This document shows, piece by piece, positions 49,271 to 57,841 of a stretch of 64,000 nucleotides of DNA. Both the position numbers and the translations under genes were made by a program. The stretch spans positions 3,038,001-3,102,000 of the forward strand of contig CBDBHH010000005.1 of NCBI GenBank assembly GCA_965205535.1, given 5' to 3'. This DNA comes from UBA8079 sp965205535 (GTDB lineage: Bacteria > Pseudomonadota > Alphaproteobacteria > UBA6615). Positions within the stretch are counted from its first letter, which is position 1. Every line of letters begins with the position of its first letter. The notes under the pieces were generated by a model that worked only from the letters and a program-made list of their open reading frames with translations, had not been told where the DNA came from and did no database searches.

Positions 49271-51585
49271 ACGCTGACGGTGATATTCGCGGCGCGGTTC
49301 ACAGCAACGTCCGCCACGACAGTGCGCGCGGGCACGTCTCGGGGCTGGCGCGCTACATCGACGATATGCCACTGCTGCCGGGCACCCAGGAGATCGTGCT
49401 GGTCACGTCTCCTCATGCTCATGCGCGGATCGTGTCGGTCGATGTGTCCGAGGCGCGCGCGATGGACGGTGTGCGCGGCATTGCGACCGCCGCGGACATT
49501 CCCGGCCACAACGATATCGGTCCGATCTTTGACGGTGAGCCGGTGCTGGCCAGTGGAATTGCCGATTATGCCGGCGCCCCCGTCGTGGCCGTGGCCGCCG
49601 ACACTTATGATCAGGCGCACGCCGCTGCGGCCAAAGTGGTTGTCGAGTATGAGGAACTGACGCCGGTCCTGGAGATCGAAGACGCGCTCGAGCGTGACCA
49701 ATACACCTACCCGCCCCAGATCATGACCTATGGCGATCCCGACGCGTCGATCGCCGCGGCACCCCGGAAAATCAAGGGCGAGTTGCGCTGCGGCGGGCAG
49801 GATCACTTCTATCTCGAGAGCAATATCGCGCTCGCGGTACCCCGCGACGATGGCGATCTGGATATCTACAGCTCGACCCAGCATCCCAGCGAGGTGCAGC
49901 ACGGGGTCGCACATACACTTGGTGTTCCGACCAACGCGGTGACGGTCGAAGTGCGCCGTATGGGCGGTGGCTTCGGCGGCAAGGAAAGTCAGCCCACGAT
50001 CATCGCCGCAATCGCCGCCCTCATGGCCGACATCACCGGTCGCCCGGCCAAGCTCCGTTTGCGTCGGGATGACGACATGATCGTCACCGGCAAGCGCCAT
50101 GATTTCCTGTTTCGCTACGAGGCCGGGTTCGACGAGACCGGCCGGATCGCCGGTGTCGATATTCTGATGGGAATGCGGTCGGGCAATGTGGCCGACCTCA
50201 GCCCGGGTGTGCTCGCGCGCGCGCTTTGTCACGCCGACAATTGCTATTACCTGCCCAACGCCCGCCTTGCGGGATATCCCTGCAAGACCAACACCGTGTC
50301 GAACACGGCGTTTCGCGGATTTGGTGGCCCCCAGGGCATGATCGTGATCGAGGCGATGCTGGAGCATATCGCGCGTGAGCTGGGCATGACCCTCGATGAG
50401 GTTCGCGCGGTCAACTACTACGGCACCGAGGACCGCAACGTGACGCCGTACCAGCAGACGGTGAAGGACAACATCATCGTGCCGCTGGCTGAGCGGCTGC
50501 AAAAAGAAGTCGATTTCGACGGCATGTCGAAGGCGGTGGATGACTTCAATGCGAGCCACAGCACCCTGAAAAAGGGCCTCGCCCTGATGCCGGTGAAGTT
50601 CGGCATCTCCTTCAATACCCCCAAACTGAACCAGGCCGGCGCGCTGGTGCATGTCTATGCCGATGGCAGCGTTCATCTGAACCATGGCGGCACGGAGATG
50701 GGGCAGGGGCTGTTCACCAAGGTGGCACAGGTCGTCGCCTCGGTGTTCCAGATCGACCTCGACAACATCAAGATCTCGGCCACCCGCACCGACAAGGTGC
50801 CCAACACGTCGGCGACTGCGGCCTCGTCCGGGTCCGATCTCAACGGCATGGCGGCATTCAATGCCGCCAACACGATCAAGGAGCGGATGACGGGCGTTGC
50901 CGCTGAAATATTCGACACGGACGCCGACCAGATCGAGTTTCGTCAGAACCGCGTCTATGCCGGCAACGAGAGCCTGTCTTTCGCGGAACTGGCCGAGCAG
51001 ACCTACAACCGCCGGGTGCAACTCTCCGCGGCGGGGTTCTACTCGACACCGGGCCTCCACTGGGACGCCAAGTCCCTCGTGGGCAACCCGTTCTATTACT
51101 TCACCTATGGCGCGGCGATCGCCGAGGTGGTGATCGATACCCTGACCGGGGAGAGCCGGGTCCTGCGGGCCGACATGCTGCAGGACTGCGGCAACTCGCT
51201 GAACCCCGCGATTGATATCGGCCAGATCGAAGGTGCCTTCGTGCAGGGGCAGGGCTGGCTGACATCCGAGGAGCTCGTATGGAACGATAAGGGCCAGCTG
51301 CTCACCCACGGGCCGTCGACATACAAGATACCCGGCAGCCGCGACGTGCCGCCTGTATTCAACGTCCATATTCTCGAAGACGCGCCCAACCAGTTCCCGA
51401 CGGTGTTCCGCTCCAAGGCGGTCGGAGAACCGCCGCTGATGCTCGCGATCTCCGTCTGGCTGGCGATCCGGGACGCGGTCTCCCGCATCGCCGATCATCG
51501 TCATTTCGTAAAACTGGATGCGCCGGCGACACCGGAAGCAATCCTGATGGCTGTCGAGGACATACGGGCCCGCGACACGGCCTGA
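49267..51585 (+). CDS. xdhB: Xanthine dehydrogenase molybdopterin-binding subunit
   Basis: A 772-residue subunit with the family motifs: GHVSGLARYIDDMPLLPGTQ, GQDHFYLESNIALAVPRDDG, RRMGGGFGGKESQPTIIAAI, NTAFRGFGGPQGMIVIEAML, GGTEMGQGLFTKVAQVVASV and a C-terminal VGEPPLMLAISVWLAIRDAV containing the catalytic-glutamate segment. It carries the molybdenum cofactor and hydroxylates hypoxanthine/xanthine. No xdhC chaperone gene follows; instead a terminator and typA. Confidence 0.95.
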   Translation: MNADGDIRGAVHSNVRHDSARGHVSGLARYIDDMPLLPGTQEIVLVTSPHAHARIVSVDVSEARAMDGVRGIATAADIPGHNDIGPIFDGEPVLASGIADYAGAPVVAVAADTYDQAHAAAAKVVVEYEELTPVLEIEDALERDQYTYPPQIMTYGDPDASIAAAPRKIKGELRCGGQDHFYLESNIALAVPRDDGDLDIYSSTQHPSEVQHGVAHTLGVPTNAVTVEVRRMGGGFGGKESQPTIIAAIAALMADITGRPAKLRLRRDDDMIVTGKRHDFLFRYEAGFDETGRIAGVDILMGMRSGNVADLSPGVLARALCHADNCYYLPNARLAGYPCKTNTVSNTAFRGFGGPQGMIVIEAMLEHIARELGMTLDEVRAVNYYGTEDRNVTPYQQTVKDNIIVPLAERLQKEVDFDGMSKAVDDFNASHSTLKKGLALMPVKFGISFNTPKLNQAGALVHVYADGSVHLNHGGTEMGQGLFTKVAQVVASVFQIDLDNIKISATRTDKVPNTSATAASSGSDLNGMAAFNAANTIKERMTGVAAEIFDTDADQIEFRQNRVYAGNESLSFAELAEQTYNRRVQLSAAGFYSTPGLHWDAKSLVGNPFYYFTYGAAIAEVVIDTLTGESRVLRADMLQDCGNSLNPAIDIGQIEGAFVQGQGWLTSEELVWNDKGQLLTHGPSTYKIPGSRDVPPVFNVHILEDAPNQFPTVFRSKAVGEPPLMLAISVWLAIRDAVSRIADHRHFVKLDAPATPEAILMAVEDIRARDTA

Positions 51586-51688
51586 AGCCTCGTCGCTGAC
51601 GGCTCGCGCCTCGGGCGTTTCTTCGCAGTTGCAGCAAAGTTGCTCGCCACGGCCGCGTGTTTCGTGCTAACGCGTGCCCAGCTTGACC

Positions 51689-51714
51689 GGCCGCCCTCGA
51701 TGGCGGCCCTTTTT
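51689..51714 (+). terminator. Terminator between xdhB and typA
   Basis: GGCCGCC (51689-51695) and GGCGGCC (51702-51708) form a perfect stem with a CTCGAT loop, followed by CTTTTT. It lies only 12 bases before the typA start, so typA transcription must begin upstream of it or be subject to attenuation. Confidence 0.85.
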
Positions 51715-51725
51715 AGGTATATCCA

Positions 51726-53555
51726 ATGTCCGCTTCTGCAGAGAAAATTCGCAATATTGCGATCGTCGCCCATGTCGACCATGGCAAGACGACGCTCGTC
51801 GATCAGCTGCTCCGCCAGTCCGGCACCATCGTGACGCATGGTGACGCGGTGGCGCGTGAGCGGGTGATGGATTCCAACGATCTCGAGCGCAAGCGCGGCA
51901 TAACCATCCTGTCGAAAAACACGGCCATCGATTGGAACGGCTGGCGCATCAACATCGTCGATACCCCCGGGCACGCCGATTTCGGCGGCGAGGTGGAGCG
52001 CGTGCTCTCGATGGTCGATTCCGTGCTTCTGCTGGTCGATGCGGTCGAGGGCCCGATGCCCCAGACCGCCTTCGTCACCCGCAAGGCGCTCGAAGCGGGC
52101 CTGAAGCCTGTGGTCGTGGTTAACAAGGTGGACCGCAACGGCGCGCGCCCCGATTGGGCCGTCGACCAGACATTTGACCTGTTCGACCGGCTGGGTGCGA
52201 CCGACGAGCAGCTCGATTTCACCACCGTGTTCGCCTCCGCGATCGAAGGCTGGGCGTCCGAGACGTCGGATTCCCGCGGTGATGACATGAGCATACTGTT
52301 CCAGACCATCGTCGATCAGGTGGACCCCCCGGAAGTCGACCGTGACGGCCCGTTGCAGCTGCAGGTCTCCGCGCTCGACTATTCATCCTATGTGGGCGTG
52401 ATCGGCATCGGGCGTATTGCGCGGGGCCACGCGCGGCGCAACGCGATGGTCACGGTGGTCGGCACCGATGGTGAGACCCGACAGGGTCGTCTCCTGCAGG
52501 TAATGGGTTTCCACGGGCTCGAACGGGTCGAGCATGAAGAGGCCTCGGCCGGCGACATCATCGCCTTTTCCGGTCTCGACAAGCTGAACATCTCCGACAC
52601 CCTGTGCGATCCTGAAACGGTCGAGGCGTTGCCGCCGTTGAGTGTCGACCAGCCGACGATCTCGATGACGTTCCAGGTCAATGATTCACCCTTCGCCGGC
52701 CAGGACGGTAAATACGTCACGAGCCGCAACATCCGTGACCGGTTGCAGGAAGACCTGCTCCACAATGTCGCCCTGCGCGTCGAAGACACCGACAGTGCCG
52801 ATCGCTTCAAGGTGTCGGGACGCGGCGAGCTGCATCTGTCGATCCTGATTGAGAACATGCGCCGTGAAGGCTACGAGCTGGCGATTTCGCGACCCGAGGT
52901 CATCACCCGGGAGGTCGATGGCGTCGTCCACGAGCCGTGGGAGACGCTAACCGTCGATATCGAGGAAGAGCATCAGGGTGCGGTGATGGAACTGCTCGGC
53001 ACCCGCAAGGCCGAGCTCAAGAATATGGCACCCGATGGCAATGGCCGCGTGCGGCTCGACTATCTGGTGCCAACCCGCGGTCTGATCGGTATCCGTTCGA
53101 CCTTCCTGACCCAGACGTCGGGAAGCGGGCTGATGTACCACGCGTTTGATCACTACGGTCCCCGGGTTGCGGGTGAGCTGGCCCAGCGTCAGCGCGGCGT
53201 GCTGGTCTCTACCGACACCGGCATGGCGCGTGCCTATGCGCTGTTCAATCTGCAGGAGCGCGGCCAGCTTATGCTCGGCCATGGTGCCCAGGTCTATGAG
53301 GGCATGGTGATCGGTATCCATGCGCGGGCAAGCGACTTGATGGTCAACCCGCTCAAGGCCAAGCAACTGACCAATATTCGAGCCGCCGGGACGGACGAAA
53401 ATCTTGTCCTCACGACCCCGATCAAGGTGACGTTGGAGTACGCGCTTGAGTTCATCGACGATGATGAACTCGTCGAGGTGACACCGGAATCTATCCGCAT
53501 CCGCAAGCGTTTCCTCAAGGAACATGAGCGCAAGAAGGCCAGTCGCGCGGCCTGA
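51726..53555 (+). CDS. typA: Ribosome-associated GTPase TypA/BipA
   Basis: A 609-residue translational GTPase. G1 AHVDHGKTTLVDQLL, switch region ERKRGITILSKN, G3 DTPGHADFGGEVER, G4 NKVDRNGARPDW. Domains II-V follow, with the BipA-specific GRGELHLSILIENMRREGYE and the basic C-terminal RKRFLKEHERKKASRA. BipA acts in ribosome assembly and translation at low temperature and under stress. A cold-shock gene lies 300 bases downstream. Confidence 0.96.
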   Translation: MSASAEKIRNIAIVAHVDHGKTTLVDQLLRQSGTIVTHGDAVARERVMDSNDLERKRGITILSKNTAIDWNGWRINIVDTPGHADFGGEVERVLSMVDSVLLLVDAVEGPMPQTAFVTRKALEAGLKPVVVVNKVDRNGARPDWAVDQTFDLFDRLGATDEQLDFTTVFASAIEGWASETSDSRGDDMSILFQTIVDQVDPPEVDRDGPLQLQVSALDYSSYVGVIGIGRIARGHARRNAMVTVVGTDGETRQGRLLQVMGFHGLERVEHEEASAGDIIAFSGLDKLNISDTLCDPETVEALPPLSVDQPTISMTFQVNDSPFAGQDGKYVTSRNIRDRLQEDLLHNVALRVEDTDSADRFKVSGRGELHLSILIENMRREGYELAISRPEVITREVDGVVHEPWETLTVDIEEEHQGAVMELLGTRKAELKNMAPDGNGRVRLDYLVPTRGLIGIRSTFLTQTSGSGLMYHAFDHYGPRVAGELAQRQRGVLVSTDTGMARAYALFNLQERGQLMLGHGAQVYEGMVIGIHARASDLMVNPLKAKQLTNIRAAGTDENLVLTTPIKVTLEYALEFIDDDELVEVTPESIRIRKRFLKEHERKKASRAA

Positions 53556-53750
53556 TAGCCGACGAATACCGGCGCCGCGTGACGCGATTTTTTGCGCGTC
53601 ATACTCATACAAACGTACCTAAACGGCTTGAAATCCGGCGTTTGAGAGATAATTCCACTAAGTGAAACAAGAGATTACTTGCCAACCGGTCGGATCGGGC
53701 CCATCTTCCGCGCAATGAAATCTGCTCTCTGACTTCGAGCGAGCCGAATT

Positions 53751-53767
53751 CCGCAACTTCGTTGCGG
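53751..53767 (+). promoter_or_regulatory. Hairpin in the leader region of the cold-shock gene
   Basis: CCGCAAC-TTC-GTTGCGG is a perfect 7-bp stem about 90 bases upstream of the cold-shock start, within a 299-base gap after typA. Long structured leaders are typical of cspA-type mRNAs. The same gap also has TGACGCG/CGCGTCA around 53580-53601, possibly ending typA. Confidence 0.4.
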
Positions 53768-53854
53768 CGATGCGACCTCCGGATAAGCAGGCGAAGCTGG
53801 TCTCAACTCGCAGACATGGTGTTTGCGTGATTTACGACGATTGGAAAAGTACAA

Positions 53855-54058
53855 ATGCCTACAGGTACCGTAAAGTTCTTCAACACCACCCGTGGTTTTG
53901 GTTTCATTGCACCCGACGATGGCGGCAAGGACGTGTTCGTTCATGTGACCGCTGTTGAGCAGGCCGGAATGGGAACTCTGACCGAGGGTCAGAAGGTTAA
54001 CTTCCAGGTCCAGGACGACCAGCGCGGCCCGAAGGCCGTCGATCTGTCGGCCGCCTAA
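53855..54058 (+). CDS. Cold-shock protein (CspA family)
   Basis: A 67-residue single cold-shock domain: GTVKFFNTTRGFGFIAPDDG holds RNP1 and DVFVHVTAVEQAG holds RNP2, ending EGQKVNFQVQDDQRGPKAVD. It binds single-stranded RNA and DNA and melts mRNA structure. Length and motifs are complete. A strong hairpin follows the stop. Whether it is cold-induced cannot be read directly, but the long upstream leader is suggestive. Confidence 0.96.
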   Translation: MPTGTVKFFNTTRGFGFIAPDDGGKDVFVHVTAVEQAGMGTLTEGQKVNFQVQDDQRGPKAVDLSAA

Positions 54059-54076
54059 GTATCTGATGTTCCGGAG

Positions 54077-54098
54077 GGACCGGGCTTAGGCCCGGTCC
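54077..54098 (+). terminator. Terminator after the cold-shock gene
   Basis: GGACCGGGC (54077-54085) pairs perfectly with GCCCGGTCC (54090-54098) through a TTAG loop, 19 bases after the stop; only a weak T tract (GTTCT) follows. The 230 bases from here to the next start contain no recognised gene. Confidence 0.7.
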
Positions 54099-54330
54099 GT
54101 TCTCCGGGCCATTTTCCGGTTCGGGCCGTTACGGCGGCATGAACCGGGACATACAGCACGCCCCGTCGAAGCGTTCACCCTGGTGATCGCGGGCAACGGG
54201 TCCAGCGTGCTGTTTTTCGTTTGGGATAAGGGTTTCAGGCGACGGCGCACGCGTGTGCGGGTGCACGAACTTGCCTGCGGTTTGCGCGCAGGCCTAATCT
54301 GGTGGCCGACTGCAGCGAACAAGGCACGCC

Positions 54331-55155
54331 ATGAGCATCCCATCCGAAAATATTGAAGCGCCGATTGGCTATCTGGTGAACACCAGAGAGCTTCCGGTGT
54401 TCTATCAATCGAATGTGGCGGGTGAGCGGACCAACTTCGAAGGCGAGCGTGAGTTCCGCGCGATGCCGGTCCGCAATGCGCGCCTTCTGCCGAATGAATT
54501 CACCCTCGACCGAGAGGGTTTTGCCTTTGTCGGTCACGAGACAGCGGTCACGGATTTCCAGGACGATGACCAGTTGGCAGCGATCTACAATGCCGAGGCC
54601 GAGGCGTTGGTCCGCACCCATACCGGCGCTTCGCGCGCGCTGGTCTTCGATCATACGCGACGTTCGTCATCCCAGAATTTGCGCGAGGCGAACAATGCCC
54701 GCGATCCGGCCAACGCCGCACACACGGACTACACAGACTGGTCCGCTCAAAAACGTGTGGAGGCGGTGATGGGCGATGACGCCGAAGCCCTGCTTTCCGG
54801 TCGCTTTGCCATCGTGAATGTCTGGCGCTCTACCGCCGGTGTTATCGAGGAGTGGCCGCTGGCATTGTGCTCATGGGAAAGCGTTGACGACGGGCATTTG
54901 CACACGGTGGAGCGCCGCGCCTACAACCGTGTCGGGCAGACCCGCCATGCTTCATATGATCAGAAAAATGACTGGTTCTACTTTCCGCAGATGACGCCCG
55001 ACGAGGCGATCCTGATCAAGAACTACGACACGGCGACCGACGGTCGTGCCCGCTACGCGCTCCACACTTCCTTCGACGATCCGACGGCACCGGAAAACGC
55101 CACGCCTCGCGAAAGCCTGGAGACACGTGTGTTCGCATTCTTTGAGGATGACTGA
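54331..55155 (+). CDS. CmcJ/NvfI-family oxidoreductase
   Basis: A 274-residue protein with the pattern of the CmcJ/AsaB/GA4-desaturase-like oxidoreductases: ALVFDHTRRSSSQNLREANN, PANAAHTDYTDWSAQKRVEA, RFAIVNVWRSTAGVIEEWPL and KNDWFYFPQMTPDEAILIKN. The HTD, Arg and His residues fit an Fe(II)/2-oxoglutarate-type or related site. Known members hydroxylate antibiotics or fungal natural products, but many bacterial ones have no known substrate. No ribosome binding site stands out. Not clearly in an operon. Confidence 0.8.
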   Translation: MSIPSENIEAPIGYLVNTRELPVFYQSNVAGERTNFEGEREFRAMPVRNARLLPNEFTLDREGFAFVGHETAVTDFQDDDQLAAIYNAEAEALVRTHTGASRALVFDHTRRSSSQNLREANNARDPANAAHTDYTDWSAQKRVEAVMGDDAEALLSGRFAIVNVWRSTAGVIEEWPLALCSWESVDDGHLHTVERRAYNRVGQTRHASYDQKNDWFYFPQMTPDEAILIKNYDTATDGRARYALHTSFDDPTAPENATPRESLETRVFAFFEDD

Positions 55156-55261
55156 ACGAATTTGAATCAACCTCGAGCACCCGAACTTCCTTGTCGGATG
55201 CTGAGATGAACGAATTTTTCTGTGTACGCTGGGGATAGTCGGCGCGCGGTAAGGCCAATCC

Positions 55262-55693
55262 ATGAACTATGTAATCTATGCGAGCACCTCGGTTTCTCTG
55301 TTGACCGATGATGAGCTGCTTGAGCGTTTGGAAACGTACCGGAACGCGAATATCGAGCACGGCATCACCGGCCTGTTGATGTATCACGACGGCAACTGGA
55401 TCCAGTACATCGAGGGAGAAGCCGTCGGCCAGCTGTACGAGAACATACGCGCCGACGTGACGCATAAGGGCATCATCACACTGGATGAAGGCTCGGTGAC
55501 GGACAGATTGTTCCCGGACTGGGCGATGGGTTATCAGCCGGAAAAACCCGAGGACCACGAGGCGGTCACCGCCTTTTTCGAACTGAACGGCGAAGAAATC
55601 GACCGCCGGATGACCCCGGATATGCCGGCATCGGTGGACACGATGCTGCGAAATTTCTATCGGCTCGGAAATCGGTTCAGCGACGGGAGCTGA
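55262..55693 (+). CDS. BLUF-domain blue-light receptor (stand-alone)
   Basis: A 143-residue BLUF protein. The flavin-site residues can be placed: Tyr6 in VIYAS, Asn30 in NANIEHGITGLLMYHDGNW and Gln48 in IQYIEGE. The C-terminal half has the usual helices but no linked enzyme domain, so it must act through a partner protein or by itself as a short BLUF switch. There is no EAL, cyclase or regulator gene next to it. Convergent with the hydrolase gene at 55.7 kb. Confidence 0.88.
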   Translation: MNYVIYASTSVSLLTDDELLERLETYRNANIEHGITGLLMYHDGNWIQYIEGEAVGQLYENIRADVTHKGIITLDEGSVTDRLFPDWAMGYQPEKPEDHEAVTAFFELNGEEIDRRMTPDMPASVDTMLRNFYRLGNRFSDGS

Positions 55694-55717
55694 ACGTCGG
55701 CTGTCCCGCTTGCGCGG

Positions 55718-56644
55718 CTAGTCCGGTTGAAACGCCTGCCGCAGCGCGTCCACGGCCTGGGCGACCGCGACATTTCCCTGATCGCAGAAGCCACCCATGT
55801 TGAAGAAGCCGTGCACCACCCCGTCATAAATCTGGTACTGCACAGGCACGCCCGCGTTCTGAAGCTTCGACGCATAGGCGCGGCCTTCGTCGCGGAGCGG
55901 GTCGATTTGTGCGGCGATCACGAGTGCCGGCGCCAGGCCTGAGACGTCGGGTTCCAGGATGGGTGACGCGCGCGGGTCGAGACGGTGCTCGCCCACATGC
56001 ATGCCGATGACCCATTGCAGGGTCCGGTCATCGAGGAACATGGTTTCTTCGATACGGCTCGTCGGCAGACCGCCCATGTCGGTCATGGGATAGATCAGGA
56101 TCTGGGTTAGCGGTTGGGGTGCGTTCTCGCGCTTTGCTTCCTGTGCCACGGCCGCCGCCAGATAGCCGCCGCCGCTGTCACCCGCGATCGCGATACGACC
56201 GGGATCGCCACCGATGTTGCCGGCATTCGCCTGCAGCCAGGTGAAAACGGCAAAGCAGTCTTCGAGAGGTGCCGGAAACGGGTTCTCGGGGGCGCGCCGA
56301 TAGGCCGGTACGACGACGATGCACCCTGCGTCCTTGGCGAGCGCGGTGTTTGTCCCGTCATAATCCTCCGGCGCCATCATGCAGCAACCGCCGCCATGGA
56401 AATATGCGAGCACGGGGAAGGGGCCATCACCCGCCGGGGTATAGACCTTGGTGCGAATGTCGCCAGCGGGCCCGGGGACTTGGATATCCTCGACCTTTGC
56501 CATGTCGCGCGACGGCGGATTGACCTGCTGCCAGAGTTGGCTGAACCCGTTCCGGGTTTCCTCCAGGCCGAGATCGACCGGGTGCGGCATGTTCAGTTCG
56601 ACGAGGCCGTCGATGAAGGTTTTGATCTGCGGATCGATGTACAT
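55718..56644 (-). CDS. Alpha/beta hydrolase (hormone-sensitive-lipase family)
   Basis: From ATG 56644 (AGGGGGAG upstream) the product is 308 residues. Oxyanion motif YFHGGGCCMM, nucleophile elbow GDSGGGYLAAAV, Asp in AAQIDPLRDEG and His in DGVVHGFFNMGG give a complete catalytic set of the HSL/family IV esterases. It would hydrolyse short acyl esters in the cytoplasm. Divergent from the luciferase-like gene (109 bases), so shared regulation is possible. Confidence 0.9.
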   Translation of the reverse strand: MYIDPQIKTFIDGLVELNMPHPVDLGLEETRNGFSQLWQQVNPPSRDMAKVEDIQVPGPAGDIRTKVYTPAGDGPFPVLAYFHGGGCCMMAPEDYDGTNTALAKDAGCIVVVPAYRRAPENPFPAPLEDCFAVFTWLQANAGNIGGDPGRIAIAGDSGGGYLAAAVAQEAKRENAPQPLTQILIYPMTDMGGLPTSRIEETMFLDDRTLQWVIGMHVGEHRLDPRASPILEPDVSGLAPALVIAAQIDPLRDEGRAYASKLQNAGVPVQYQIYDGVVHGFFNMGGFCDQGNVAVAQAVDALRQAFQPD

Positions 56645-56753
56645 GGCGTAGCTCCCCCTTGTGCGCATCTATTGAAGTCGTCGCGAGGCCCTTGCGTCAA
56701 TGTTTGCGAGTGCTACGCTTTTCAGCAGGGAGCGCGCTGGTCGCGAAGATGGC

Positions 56754-57825
56754 ATGTCCGACAGTCTGAAATTCGGGTTCGTGGTGGCACCGGTTGGGTC
56801 CGGTGATCTCGATGATGCGGCGCTGTACCGGGAGGTTATCGCGGATTGCAAACTGGGCCAGTCCCTTGGCTACGATAGTGCATGGATGCTCGAGCATCAC
56901 TTTTCGGATTACTTCCCGACCCCCAGCCCGCTTCTCTTCATGTCCCACGTGGCCGCCCATTGCCCGGGGCTGAGTTTCGGCAGTTCCGTGTTGGTTGCGC
57001 CCTGGTATCACCCGCTGCGTCTGCTCGGCGAAATCTCCATGCTGAGCAATCTGACCGAAGGTGAACTCTTCATCGGTGTCGGTCGGGGCACGGCGAAAAT
57101 GGAATATGATGCCTTTGACGTGAATATGGAGCATGCCCGTGACCGGCTTCGTGAATGTCTTGAGATTGTGCGCCTTGGCCTGACCGGAGAACCGTTCAGC
57201 TATGCGGGCGAACATTTCAGGATTGGCCGCACGTTGCGAATACGGCCGACGCCGCAGGCTGACCGGGTGCATCTGTTCGGCGCGATCGGCAGCCCCGAAA
57301 GCGCGCGCCTGACGGGCGAAATGGGGGGTCGCGCCGCTCAACATCTGCCAGTTTCCGTTCCACATTCTGGAGAAGATGAAGGCCAGCTGGGAGGAAGGGG
57401 CGGCCAGTGCCGGCTTCTCGGATGGCGGTCGCCGCCCGGTTGTCGCCCACTGCCTGATGGCGGATACCGACGAAGAGGCTTACGCGCTGGCCCGGCGGCA
57501 CCTGTCCGAGTTCTTCCGCTTACAGAGCGCACATTATGAAGCCGACAGTGAACCCTGGACCGACATCAAGGGCTACGAACAGTTCAATCGCTACTTCGGC
57601 AACCTCCTGGCACTCTCCAAGCCGGAGAATATCGACAAGTTCTCTGCCCACAACTTTGTTGGCAGTGCCGAGACCGTTGCCGCGCAGGTCGAACGCCTGC
57701 GCGACATCGGGTTCAACCACATCATGGTGCACCCTTCGACTGTGGGGGTGCCGCGCAACGTTCGTCACGACACCCTGCGCCGGTTCGCGACGAAAGTGGC
57801 GCCGGAATTCTCCGACGCCTTCTGA
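56754..57825 (+). pseudogene. LLM-class flavin-dependent oxidoreductase, single-base frameshift
   Basis: A bacterial luciferase-like monooxygenase of about 356 residues when two frames are joined. The first part has LKFGFVVAPVGSGDLDDAAL, YDSAWMLEHHFSDYFPTPSP and GELFIGVGRGTAKMEYDAFD; at 57321-57326 a run of six G causes the shift, and the other frame continues VAPLNICQFPFHILEKMKAS to the end with NFVGSAETVAAQVERLRDIG. Removing one G restores LTGEMGVAPLN. Both halves are well conserved. Such enzymes oxidise aldehydes, alkanes or N-heterocycles with FMNH2. Confidence 0.85.
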
Positions 57826-57841
57826 CGGGTGACGACCGGAA

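Noticed and set aside
49183..51504. 773-aa open frame antisense to xdhB
   Set aside because: Long antisense frames are expected in GC-rich genes with biased third positions; it shows no family pattern, whereas xdhB matches along its whole length.
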